This document shows positions 36,488 to 45,851 of a DNA stretch of 64,000 nucleotides, in pieces. The notes under the pieces were generated by a model, which did no database searches, was not told the DNA's origin, and saw nothing but the letters and a program-made list of their open reading frames with translations. The stretch's first letter is position 1. Each line of letters begins with the position of its first letter. The stretch is from Myxococcota bacterium (GTDB taxonomy: Bacteria > Myxococcota > XYA12-FULL-58-9 > JALHOP01). The translations under genes and the position numbers were made by a program. The DNA is taken from NCBI GenBank assembly GCA_022842935.1, contig JALHOP010000002.1, positions 124,001 through 188,000 on the forward strand. The letters run 5' to 3'.

Positions 36488-39400
36488 TCACGACAATAGG
36501 CACAACCGTCCGAGAATCAGCATCAGAGCGAAGAGCACGAGAGCGATAGCGAGCGCCGCAAGCCACGCCTCCTTGCGAACCCAAGCGATAACGAAGAGGA
36601 CGAGCGCGAGCACCAAGAGGACCCATCCCAAGCAGCGCTGGTGCTTGGACTGCTTACGGCACATCGGGTTCTGCGGCGTGTACGGCGAGCCGTCTTCACC
36701 ATCCGGTGTGCCGTCGTTGTCGCTATCGGTATCGACGACGTTGTCGACGCCGTCTTGATCGGCGTCGCCGGGTGGCTCCTTGCCATCGATGATGCCGTCG
36801 CCATCACTGTCCGGGTCGAGGAAGTTCGGGATGTCGTCGCCGTCGGCGTCGCCCTGCACTTCGTCGTCGTCGAGGAGCCCATCGTCGTCTTGGTCGCGGT
36901 CCTCCGGGAGCTGCACCTTGATGTCGATGTCGTCGGTCTCGTCCGGCCCCGAGCACTCGCCGCCGTCGTAGATGGCGGTCGCCGTCCAGTTGCCACCGGT
37001 GACGACGATGTATTGATCGTCGTAACACCCGAATTCGTCGGTCATGACCTCGTGATAGACAGGGTTCCCCGACGGGTCCTTGTAGCGGATGGTGATCTTC
37101 TCGTTGGGTCGCGGCGGGATCGTGCAGCCCTTCACACTCACGATCTGGCAGGCGTCCGGTTTGCGGTCACCTCCGAGCTGCTCGACCATCTTTCGATATT
37201 CTTGAACGGCGCGCGCGTAGGTCTTGCTCGACGGATCGACGCCCGTGCCGGTGGGCTTGCCTTGGCGGCATGGCGTCATGTGCTCGTCGATGGTGAGGGT
37301 CGTGCGGTCCCGTAGGTTGGCGTCGACCTGGACTCCGCCTAAGCGGATGAGCGTGTCACCACGTGGCACCCAACCCGTCACGTGCATGCTGTGGCGGGTA
37401 CACGAGGGAGCGCTCTGCGGCGGCTGGAACGTAAGTTTGCCGATGCCAACTTCGTCAATGGCGAGGAGTTTGCGCGACGGGGTGAGTGACTTCGACCAAT
37501 CCATTGGCATGCCGTCGACACGGAAATAGACGAGCGTCGGTTGCGGCTGTGGATTTTTGACTTGAAACTCGAAGGTGCTGACGTCGTACGGACTCGAGTG
37601 GTTGACATATTCGACGGAAAAATTGTGCTGAGCCGTGTTGTTCCCGGAGTTGGTGTCGTTCGGGATGTCTTGCAGCTCGAGCTTCACACAGTTGTGCGGA
37701 TCCTCCGCCTCGGCGGGCTCCCAAACCACGTAGACGTCTTTGACCTCGTCGGGCCCGAGCTCGTCGATGAAGACGATCTTGTAGAGGTCGAAAGAGATGC
37801 TGTCGCCCACCGTATGGTACGGCGCCGACAGCAAGAAGCGTACGCGAACATCATAGGCTGTTGCGGGTCCGTGATTGCGGACGCGCGCATAGATGCGGTT
37901 TTCTTCGCCACCGTAAGGCTGTTCTTCGCCGGGCGTGCCCGGGTCCTCGTACGGCTGGTGATCAATCCAGACGTCCGGGTTCTGATAGTAAGGGTCGTGT
38001 GGCTCGATGTAGACGTCGTAGTCGTCAGCCGGCGGCGCGTAGTCGATGCGCACCTTGTAGCCCCCGTCGTTGGCGAGCTTCGACACCACCTTGGCGGTGA
38101 GCCCGGTGCCGCCGGGGCTCTCCTGTTGGTTCACGCCCAATGCAGCGTCGCTCACGACGTCGGTGTTCTGCGTGTGATCGCGAACGATGACAGGCGCTTG
38201 GCCCTGCGGGATGAGCTTGTTGACGTAGTACATGAGTACGCCGTCCTGCGGCACGGTGGCGTCAGCGTTTCCGAGCGACGGGCTACGGGACTCGAGCCAG
38301 TAGAAGTGCGTCTCGTCCTCGAAGGTCGTGGCGCCTTTGGTAAGACCCACCGCGACAGCCCCGTATTGTCCGCTTTCGAGGATACTCTGATAGGCGACGT
38401 CGACCTGTTGATTGCTGATGGGATCATCGTAGGGCGGCCGCGCAATGAAGAAGATCTTGCCGCCACTGCTCGTCACCCAGGTTGCGAGCTGCTTTGACCA
38501 CACCAGCGGGTGCGCGCCCTCGAAGGGCTTCGCCATGTTGTCCCACTCGTCGGCGATGTGTGGGATGGGAATGTCGACGTTGTCGTAGGTGTAGAGGTCC
38601 CAGAGACCGAACTGGTGGCTCATCCCGTGCGCGAACAATGGCGTCGCGTTGCCCGGGCCTTGCACCGACACCGAAAGATAGATGGTCTTGCCGTTGAGCT
38701 CGTACGGCCAGTTCTTCGTAGTCGCGAAATCGATGGTGAAGTTGGGGTTGTTGACGACGATGATGACGCGGTCGATGTCGTCTTCGGGATCGTCGGTCTC
38801 CCCATCGAGCACGGTCGGCTCGGCGGCGAGGAGCTTCTCCAAAACCTCGGTCGACATGTCGATGAGCAGGGTCTCTTCGCCGGTCGAGTAGGTGCTCTCG
38901 GGATCGTCGAGAGAAACCGGTCCGCGATAGAGGGGCTTTACGTGCGTGAGCCCATAGCTGGTTTGCTCGACCCAGGCGGCGAGCTCATCGACACGCTCTT
39001 GCACCACGGTCATGTCGACATTGCCATTGACGTCCGGGAAGAGCGCCGCGACCACGAGCGTATCCTGGTCGCCAATCGGGAATGGTGCGCGCGTCACGAC
39101 GACGCGCCGCAACGCAACGTTGTTGCTTCCGCGAACCTCGTCGAGGCCGGAAGCCGGCGCGGTTGGGTCGAAGACGTTGATGGAGCGCACGAGGACGTTG
39201 AGCGTCCCCAGCTGATCGACCGTGCTCTCGGGTGCCGGTGGCCGCCAGACGATCGGCCCGATGACGATGTTGCCGCCTGGGGCGACTGCGGGAACGGCGA
39301 GCTGGTTGCCGGCGCTGTTGATCTGAGGCGTGGTGTAGCTCGTGTACATGCCTGCGGACGACCAATCGGCCGGGAAGACGAGAGGCGAGCCTGGGTCGGC

Positions 39401-40573
39401 CCAGTAGACCTGAAGTATAGCGTTGGTCGCGAGGTGTGCACCGCGATTGCGGACGGCAACATAGATGTAGTTGTTCTTATCGAAACGCGGCTGCTCGAAA
39501 GCGTACGCTGTCAGGCCGTTCTGCTGTGCCTGCGCGACGTCGACGTCCGGCTGGTGCCGAACCAGGATGTCAGGAGACGACAAGATATAGCTCGGGTCGG
39601 TCGGCTGGGTGCCGTCATCGAAGCCGTGATCACGCACGAAGAAGTCGAACGGCTGTGAAGCGTCGGGCCCCAGAAAGGCAAGAAGCTGCGCGTTGTTCGA
39701 GTCGATGACGAAGATGTGGTTGTCGGCGTCGACCTCGACCTTCTGGGGGCTGCCGACGAGCGGCTTGGTACCAAGCGTCGCGTAGCGCGTGCCGTTCTGG
39801 CGCATGACCACGACGCGGTGGTTATCCGTATCGGCGACGACGAGCTTACCGTCCGCGAGCACGGCAACGTCACGTGGTGAGCGAAACAGACCGTCGCCGG
39901 TGCCGTACGCACCGAACGACGTGTTCGCTCCAGCGGTCGGGATCTTGACGATACGGTGGTGGTCGGTGTCGGCGAGGTAAATGGTGCCGTCGGCGGCGAG
40001 GTCGAGCCCGTAAGGATTGCCCCACGACGCGTCTGTCTTGTGCACTGACCACGACGTGTCTGCCGGCCCATCGGCTACGAGGATGCGCTTGTTGCCGGAG
40101 TCGAGCAGGTAAACCTTGCCGTCGGGCCCGGTGGCGATGTCGCGGGGCCGTTTGATGTTCACGCCGACGACGCTGTTGCGGGTGCTCGACGCAAACGTCG
40201 CGTCGTAGACGTATTGGGAACCGTTCCAGCGAAAGAGCTGCACCTCGTTACCGAAGGTGTCGACGACGTAGACGTTACCGTCGGCATCGCCCGCGATGCC
40301 TTGCGGCTCGTTCAATGCTTCTGGCGCGCTGCGGTTCGCGACGAAGCCGAAGTGGTCCCAGTTCGGTGCCGCGGTGAGGGCGGCGATGCTCGCGTACTTG
40401 ACGCGGTGGTTGCCGGTCTCGACCACCAGGACGCGTCCGTTTTCAGCGTCGATGCCGAGACCCGCGGGTGCCTTGAAGCCGTCGGTGAGCACGAAGGGAG
40501 CACCGTATTCAGTCGTCGCTTGAACAGACAGTGGCCAACAAAGCGCCGCGATGATGGCCCAAGAGTTCCTCAT
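36488..40573 (-). CDS. 1361-residue NHL/CARDB-like/TSP3 surface protein with degenerate M6-like domain
   Basis: Exported protein with signal MRNSWAIIAALCWPLSVQA. Residues about 30-310 are NHL beta-propeller repeats (GNVYVVDTFGNEV, GTIYLADTDHHRIVKI, GKLVVADTDNHRVVVM). Two CARDB-like units follow, each opening with a D-x-x-x-x-HQP motif (PDILVRHQP; PDVWIDHQP) and YVAVRNRG or YARVRNHG. Between them, around 500-830, is an M6/immune-inhibitor-A-like peptidase domain with AHGMSHQFGLWDLY at 648-661: the HExxH glutamate is Gly, so it is probably inactive. About 80 residues of Asp-rich thrombospondin-3 repeats precede a Cys and two transmembrane helices at the C-terminus, an anchor. Last gene of the four-gene coupled operon. 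Confidence 0.8.
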   Translation of the reverse strand: MRNSWAIIAALCWPLSVQATTEYGAPFVLTDGFKAPAGLGIDAENGRVLVVETGNHRVKYASIAALTAAPNWDHFGFVANRSAPEALNEPQGIAGDADGNVYVVDTFGNEVQLFRWNGSQYVYDATFASSTRNSVVGVNIKRPRDIATGPDGKVYLLDSGNKRILVADGPADTSWSVHKTDASWGNPYGLDLAADGTIYLADTDHHRIVKIPTAGANTSFGAYGTGDGLFRSPRDVAVLADGKLVVADTDNHRVVVMRQNGTRYATLGTKPLVGSPQKVEVDADNHIFVIDSNNAQLLAFLGPDASQPFDFFVRDHGFDDGTQPTDPSYILSSPDILVRHQPDVDVAQAQQNGLTAYAFEQPRFDKNNYIYVAVRNRGAHLATNAILQVYWADPGSPLVFPADWSSAGMYTSYTTPQINSAGNQLAVPAVAPGGNIVIGPIVWRPPAPESTVDQLGTLNVLVRSINVFDPTAPASGLDEVRGSNNVALRRVVVTRAPFPIGDQDTLVVAALFPDVNGNVDMTVVQERVDELAAWVEQTSYGLTHVKPLYRGPVSLDDPESTYSTGEETLLIDMSTEVLEKLLAAEPTVLDGETDDPEDDIDRVIIVVNNPNFTIDFATTKNWPYELNGKTIYLSVSVQGPGNATPLFAHGMSHQFGLWDLYTYDNVDIPIPHIADEWDNMAKPFEGAHPLVWSKQLATWVTSSGGKIFFIARPPYDDPISNQQVDVAYQSILESGQYGAVAVGLTKGATTFEDETHFYWLESRSPSLGNADATVPQDGVLMYYVNKLIPQGQAPVIVRDHTQNTDVVSDAALGVNQQESPGGTGLTAKVVSKLANDGGYKVRIDYAPPADDYDVYIEPHDPYYQNPDVWIDHQPYEDPGTPGEEQPYGGEENRIYARVRNHGPATAYDVRVRFLLSAPYHTVGDSISFDLYKIVFIDELGPDEVKDVYVVWEPAEAEDPHNCVKLELQDIPNDTNSGNNTAQHNFSVEYVNHSSPYDVSTFEFQVKNPQPQPTLVYFRVDGMPMDWSKSLTPSRKLLAIDEVGIGKLTFQPPQSAPSCTRHSMHVTGWVPRGDTLIRLGGVQVDANLRDRTTLTIDEHMTPCRQGKPTGTGVDPSSKTYARAVQEYRKMVEQLGGDRKPDACQIVSVKGCTIPPRPNEKITIRYKDPSGNPVYHEVMTDEFGCYDDQYIVVTGGNWTATAIYDGGECSGPDETDDIDIKVQLPEDRDQDDDGLLDDDEVQGDADGDDIPNFLDPDSDGDGIIDGKEPPGDADQDGVDNVVDTDSDNDGTPDGEDGSPYTPQNPMCRKQSKHQRCLGWVLLVLALVLFVIAWVRKEAWLAALAIALVLFALMLILGRLCLLS

Positions 40574-41253
40574 TCGATCACCGAACGCAGCTTTGGCGAC
40601 TGATAGAAGCCGCTATCGCGTTGCTCGAGCAGTGGCGCGAGCTTGGCTCTAACGGCAGCGTCGCGGGGGGTTGCCTCTTTGAAGTACGCAAGAGCGTGCA
40701 ACTGCAGTGCGTAGTTCTCACCTGAGAAACGCGCGAGCAAAGTGTCACGCAGCCGTGCATCGTGTGTCTCGGCCAACGCGCCGATGACGACACCCCGAAC
40801 GGTTTCGACTTGGTCGAGCTGTGCTGCCTTGGCGACGAGCTCCGGGTGGTTATTGCGCGGCAGCGCAGCCGCACGACGCTCGAGGTCTGCGGCGAGGCGG
40901 TCCCGCGAGGTGTTCATACGATTGAACGCGCCCACGAGAGCGTCGCGACCAGCGGTCCCCGCGCACGCGCCGAGAACAAGCGCGGCGTTGCTTGCCTGGC
41001 GGGCGCGCTCCCCGGAGGAGTCTGCGGCAATCCACGCGGGGTCTAGGCGCTGTTGTAGAGGCGCGAGATACGTCGCGCAGTCGGCGCGAACCTTGCCGTA
41101 GAGTGCCATCACTTCGTTACCGGACATGGGGGTCAGCCCGTGGCTCGCTCGAGTGAGCATCGCCACGGCCTGCTCTGGCGTCATTGACTGAGCTCCTGCG
41201 CGGCTAGCCGCAATAGCAAACAGCAAGACAACGACAACGGCGCGCATGGTCAT
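40570..41253 (-). CDS. Secreted helical protein, operon gene 3
   Basis: 227-residue exported protein with signal MTMRAVVVVLLFAIAASRAGAQ. The mature part is all-helical; repeated units in the second half (ETVRGVVIGALAETHDARLR, DTLLARFSGENYALQLHALA) suggest HEAT-like repeats. Start ATG 41253 overlaps the upstream stop (ATGA), and its own TGA overlaps the ATG of the 1361-residue gene (40570-40573). It has no lipobox and no catalytic motif. Its placement between two giant surface proteins suggests a scaffold, chaperone or inhibitor for them. Not recognised as a family. Confidence 0.65.
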   Translation of the reverse strand: MTMRAVVVVLLFAIAASRAGAQSMTPEQAVAMLTRASHGLTPMSGNEVMALYGKVRADCATYLAPLQQRLDPAWIAADSSGERARQASNAALVLGACAGTAGRDALVGAFNRMNTSRDRLAADLERRAAALPRNNHPELVAKAAQLDQVETVRGVVIGALAETHDARLRDTLLARFSGENYALQLHALAYFKEATPRDAAVRAKLAPLLEQRDSGFYQSPKLRSVIE

Positions 41254-44200
41254 GGGTTCTTCATCAGGCTGTTGCCCGCGGCGGGCAGGTTGCCGAGTGG
41301 CCGCACTGTGCGCGCGGTGGTCTCGGTGGCTTGGGTGATACGGCGATATCTCGACACCGAATCGTCGGTGAACGTACTTAGCGCCGGATAGAAAACGGTT
41401 TGCGGGTTCGCCGCGTCTACGCCGTTGAGCAAGAGGTGCCCCAGCTCGTGCGCGAGCGTCCGGTTGGCGATGTTGAGTTGCGGAACGAGAACGGTGAAGG
41501 AGACTTCGTTGTGAACGACGGTCTGGAAGAACGGCGGTATAGCAACAGCGTTGGCGCCGGGCATGGGGGCGGCGAAGAAGACCTCGACGATGTCGTTCGT
41601 CATGCCGGCGCTGAACGCGTTGAAGACGGCAGCGACGTCGCCGTTTGCGGCCAAGATGTTGTTCATCTGACCGTCGGCGATGATGTCCACGCCGCCGACT
41701 TGCGGGGCGTCTTGAACGATCGTGGCGCCAACCTTCACGATGCGCAGGCATGCCTGCGCCCAAGCAATGTCCGCTCGGGTGACCTGGTCGTTGGCTTGCG
41801 CTTCGCTAACCACCGGAGTGCGACCGTTGACCACGCCGGCGGCGTCGCCGGCCCGCATCGTCACGCCACCATGGCTCAGATCGATGTAGGGCTCGCTGCG
41901 TTCACCGACATCATGTACGCCGTCCGCGTCGGCATCGGTAAAGTCGAAGACGGCGTTGCCGGCACCGATGTTGGCAGTACCGGCGTTACCGTCGTGGTCG
42001 AAGCCGATGTCCTGGAAGGGCTCGTTGAAGACATGCAGTCGCACCTCGACGCGCCGTCGTGACTCGGCTCCGCGCTGACAAACGGGAACGTCGATGACCT
42101 TCGCGGATGCGGCGCCGGCCGGCATGTAGCTCGTACGCACTGCGCCGTTGATGTCGACACGGTGGGTTCGGTCGTTGTTTGCATCATCCGCGATAACGCT
42201 GCCAAAGCCATCGTCGGCGGCGAAGTCGTCATCCGCCGTTGGGATGTCGTTTGTAGTGAGCAGCTGTGAGCGAGAGACGAAAACCCCGGTGTTGGCGCCC
42301 GTCTCCATGAGTAGTGTCTGAACGGCGACGTCGTTTGTCGCATTGGCCTGGTCGAGCGTTCCGAGCTGCACGAAACGTGTTTCGAAGGCCGCGGGATCGG
42401 TGTTGGCGCCAGCGTCCGTCACCCGGATGTAGAAGCGCGATGGATCTTGCTCGATGAAGTTCGCCGGGTCGGCATTGTTGATGACGTTGAAGGCGGCATC
42501 GTAGGAGTTGTCCCAGCGACCGATGCGCGTGAAGAACGCGGGGGTGTCAGCGGCCGTGATGGCATGATCATTGTTGCTGTCGCGCACGGTCTCCACTGCA
42601 ACGATGTTCAAGGCGAGTGGTACCTCCGTCGCGAGCACCCCGTTGGTCTCGAGTTGGAGGCGCAGCTCCGCAGCGCCAGCGCCAACCCCTTCCAGGAAGA
42701 CCTGCGTTGGCACAATTTCAGTAGAGAGGTCGTAGCTCCGGGGTAGTGCAATCTCGGTGCTCTTGTTGACGTCTTCGTAGAGGCGGAACGTCGCGACGCT
42801 CGCAGACAAAACGACGGAACCGACGAGGTCGAACGGCTCCAGCACGATGTCAACCTGCACGATGTCGTTCTCTTGGGCTGGTGCGGGCGTCTGCGTGTTG
42901 TCCGCGGCGTCGTTCCAGTCATCGTCGTCGATGTTTGCGAAGACAGGCATGCCCTGCGGTGGCGCCGGACTGCCGCTGGGTGTCGCCGCCAAACTGTAGA
43001 CAGTGAAGGCGTGCGGTGCGCTCACCCCGAGACTCGCGCCTTGGCGTTTCGCCTCGACGACGATCGTGTAGTAACCGGGTTCAACGAGGACGCCGAAGTC
43101 GTGGCCGTTCCAGTTGATGGTCCCCGAATCAGCCCCAGGCAGGATGTCGCTTGCGCGTTCGGTGTTGGCGGCGTCATAGACGTACCAATCGATCTCGTCG
43201 ATCTCGGTCACGCCCGAAATGCTGAAGTCGATGTCGAGGGTATCGGTGCCGTCATCTAGGTCCTGATGGCGCACCAGGATGTCGCTCGTGTCCGCGATAG
43301 AGACATCCGCTACAGCGACGCTAATCGCATTGAGCTCAATCGCGCTGTACGGCGAAGTGCTGAGGCTCGCGTCAAGCAGCGACACCCTGACGTGGTAGTG
43401 GCCGGGTAACGGCCGGAAGTTACCGGTGCCAGCGCCGTTCCAGTTGAAGACGTTGTAGGCACCTTGGTCGTTCGCCAAGACGTTGAAGTCGTAGTCGACG
43501 TAGAACGGGCTCTGATCGTCGTCTTCGTGAAAGATCGCGAGCTCGGTGAAGGCACCGGCGTTGAACTCTGGGTGGTTATAGATGGTGGCGTCGAGGTGGT
43601 AGAGGATGGTCACGTCGGTCTGGTCGGTGAACTCAACGACAGCCGGCTGGGCGGTCGTGGGTGCGTCGATGCACAACGGGTTGGGGCAATTGCGGATGAC
43701 CACGAAGGTGTTCGCAGAGCCGAGCAACTGAGGGTTGTCATCGTCGCCAACCGTGAGCTGGACGTCCCAAACGCCCTGGCACTCGAGCGGTACGACGGCA
43801 CCGGCGGCGAACAGGTTGAACGCTGAAAGCGACGGTCCCGCGGGTGCGCTGCAGAACGCGGGTGGCGTGAAGGTCCAACTGTAGCTCTGAATGCCGAGGC
43901 CATTGGCGAGCGGCTGATCGAGGAGCGTGTTATCGAGGTCGAAGCTCCAAACGCCGGAGAGAGCGACGTCTTGGGTCACGGCGCCGTTCAACGTCATGTA
44001 CGCCATTGGGGGGCTTACGACGGCGGTCGGTGGGGTGTTGGGGTCGATGATCATGACGCTCTGAAGCGCCGTCGCTTCGTTGTCTTCGCCGTCCCACACG
44101 GTCACTTCGAAAGTGAACTGGCCGCTCGCGCCGAGGGAGGCGAAGCTGCTGAACGCGAGCGTCGACGACGAGCCGTTGATCCCAAGCACCTCGTCAACGC

Positions 44201-45851
44201 GACCGAGCGGCTGAATGCCGTAGAGATCAGAAGGCACGTCGACGAGCGACCATTGATAGGTGGTGATGGCGGGTGAGATGTCTTTCACTGGCGGATCGCT
44301 CGAGCTGTGACAGCGGCCAGAGACGCCGACGCATGGCGAGTCGGGGTCTTCGGAGTCCGAGGCATCGAGCGTGAGCGGGAAGTCGGCGACTGAAAGAGTG
44401 GGAGGGTCGCCGGCCAAAGTGGCTCCTCCAGCGCTCACGACCACGACCGCTGTCGGTTGGCCATCGACGAGGACGGTGATGTCCTCGCTGGTAACGCCAG
44501 GCGGGTCCGCGTTCTCGCCTTCGTTGTCGGTGGCGGTGAGACGAAAGATCCAGGTGCCAGCCATGCCGACCGTCAAAGCGGGCAAGTAGAGGGAGGCCTC
44601 TTCCGAAAATCCACTCTGCGGACCGATGCCCGCGGAGTCGGGTGACTGAATGATGTCCCAGACGAAGGTGAGCGCGCCTCCGTCGTCGTCGTCGAGCACG
44701 CTGGTGGCGACATCGATGGAGTCACCGACGTCGATCTCGGTCTCGCCGACGAAGTCGATGCGCGGCGGCAAGTTGAGGACCTTGAAGGTGAAGGTGGCGG
44801 TGTCCTCGCCCGGCGGGTCGGCGTTGGGGCCTTCGTTGTCGGTGGCGGTCACGCGCACTTGCCAGTTGCCGATGTCGTCTTCGTCTGTTGTGTAGGTCGG
44901 AAAGTTCGCCGCGGTTCCGACGTTGTTGGCGGGCGGATGGCTCGACCCTGAAGGGCTCGAGACGATGTCCCAAGAGAACGACAAGTTGCCGCCGTCGGGA
45001 TCGGTCGTGGGCGTGGCGGTGACCTGAATGTCTTCGAGAGCGTCCATCTCGCTGTCGCCGTCGATACTAATTTCGGGCGGAACGTTGGGGACATCGAAGC
45101 TATGGGTCGCGGTGATGCGTTCGCCTTCTTGGTCGTCGAGGTCGAGCTTCACGACCCAGTGACCGATGTTGGCATCGTCGTTCATGGCAAGTGACGGCGA
45201 TGCGCTATTGGCGTTGCTCAACGACACGGCGCCCGACGGCTTGGTGGTGATCGACCAGTAGTAATCGAGCCCAGAGCCGTCGGCGTGGTCGGGGTCTTCG
45301 GCGTTGCCGTCGAAGGTGAGCGTCGTGTTCCAGGCGGGTGTCGGCGCGTGGGTGATGCTCGCGGTCGGAAGTGAGTTGTAGACCTCGATCTGAAACTCCG
45401 AGGGCTCCTCGCTCGGGTAGACCTGGCTTTCCAAGCAGCTGATGCCACAAACGTGGCCGGGATCTGACTGGCAGTAGCTCGGATTGACCTGGTAGCACTG
45501 GCAGACGATATCCCAGGCGCCGAGATCGACGAGCGAGTCCCAGCGCGCCGTGAAGTTGTAGTCGATGAGTCCGTCGCCATTGGTGTCCCACATGGCGCAG
45601 CTCTCGAAGTCCAGCGGATTCGAGGTCAGCTGCTGCGCGTCATTGCTCTGGGGCGAGATGTTGAGATCAGAGGGCGCCCCGCCGAGATACTCGGAGCCGC
45701 AGCTGCAAGCCCACATGAAGTTCACGCCGTTCGTGGCGTAGATGTAGTAGCCCCCCTCCTCTTTGACGAGGTGATAGCCGGTATAGACATCCGCGGAAGC
45801 CGACGAAGGCAAAGCGCAGGCGACCAAGCCAGCGACAAATAGTCTCTTCAT
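41250..45851 (-). CDS. 1533-residue PKD-domain zinc metallopeptidase
   Basis: Exported protein with signal MKRLFVAGLVACALPSSASA. A Cys-rich N-terminal region (CSCGSEY, CAMWDTNGDG, CQCYQ, CGISC) is followed from about residue 165 by five to six PKD/Ig-like domains (repeats of TATDNEGPNADPPGEDTATF type and NTPPTAVV). Residues about 800-1050 contain FlgD-Ig-like segments (NWNGHDFGVLVEPGYYTIVV). Near the C-terminus AHELGHLLLNG (HExxH at residues 1468-1472) is a zinc-metallopeptidase motif; the third ligand is unclear. Catalytic motif at the very end is unusual. Coupled by ATGA to the foldase gene upstream and the helical gene downstream. It shares the motif DILVRHQ with the 1361-residue protein. 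Confidence 0.8.
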   Translation of the reverse strand: MKRLFVAGLVACALPSSASADVYTGYHLVKEEGGYYIYATNGVNFMWACSCGSEYLGGAPSDLNISPQSNDAQQLTSNPLDFESCAMWDTNGDGLIDYNFTARWDSLVDLGAWDIVCQCYQVNPSYCQSDPGHVCGISCLESQVYPSEEPSEFQIEVYNSLPTASITHAPTPAWNTTLTFDGNAEDPDHADGSGLDYYWSITTKPSGAVSLSNANSASPSLAMNDDANIGHWVVKLDLDDQEGERITATHSFDVPNVPPEISIDGDSEMDALEDIQVTATPTTDPDGGNLSFSWDIVSSPSGSSHPPANNVGTAANFPTYTTDEDDIGNWQVRVTATDNEGPNADPPGEDTATFTFKVLNLPPRIDFVGETEIDVGDSIDVATSVLDDDDGGALTFVWDIIQSPDSAGIGPQSGFSEEASLYLPALTVGMAGTWIFRLTATDNEGENADPPGVTSEDITVLVDGQPTAVVVVSAGGATLAGDPPTLSVADFPLTLDASDSEDPDSPCVGVSGRCHSSSDPPVKDISPAITTYQWSLVDVPSDLYGIQPLGRVDEVLGINGSSSTLAFSSFASLGASGQFTFEVTVWDGEDNEATALQSVMIIDPNTPPTAVVSPPMAYMTLNGAVTQDVALSGVWSFDLDNTLLDQPLANGLGIQSYSWTFTPPAFCSAPAGPSLSAFNLFAAGAVVPLECQGVWDVQLTVGDDDNPQLLGSANTFVVIRNCPNPLCIDAPTTAQPAVVEFTDQTDVTILYHLDATIYNHPEFNAGAFTELAIFHEDDDQSPFYVDYDFNVLANDQGAYNVFNWNGAGTGNFRPLPGHYHVRVSLLDASLSTSPYSAIELNAISVAVADVSIADTSDILVRHQDLDDGTDTLDIDFSISGVTEIDEIDWYVYDAANTERASDILPGADSGTINWNGHDFGVLVEPGYYTIVVEAKRQGASLGVSAPHAFTVYSLAATPSGSPAPPQGMPVFANIDDDDWNDAADNTQTPAPAQENDIVQVDIVLEPFDLVGSVVLSASVATFRLYEDVNKSTEIALPRSYDLSTEIVPTQVFLEGVGAGAAELRLQLETNGVLATEVPLALNIVAVETVRDSNNDHAITAADTPAFFTRIGRWDNSYDAAFNVINNADPANFIEQDPSRFYIRVTDAGANTDPAAFETRFVQLGTLDQANATNDVAVQTLLMETGANTGVFVSRSQLLTTNDIPTADDDFAADDGFGSVIADDANNDRTHRVDINGAVRTSYMPAGAASAKVIDVPVCQRGAESRRRVEVRLHVFNEPFQDIGFDHDGNAGTANIGAGNAVFDFTDADADGVHDVGERSEPYIDLSHGGVTMRAGDAAGVVNGRTPVVSEAQANDQVTRADIAWAQACLRIVKVGATIVQDAPQVGGVDIIADGQMNNILAANGDVAAVFNAFSAGMTNDIVEVFFAAPMPGANAVAIPPFFQTVVHNEVSFTVLVPQLNIANRTLAHELGHLLLNGVDAANPQTVFYPALSTFTDDSVSRYRRITQATETTARTVRPLGNLPAAGNSLMKNP

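Noticed and set aside
38510-39658. 382-codon open frame opposite the 1361-residue gene
   Set aside because: Val/Asp-rich antisense of NHL and M6-like repeats, no start signal.
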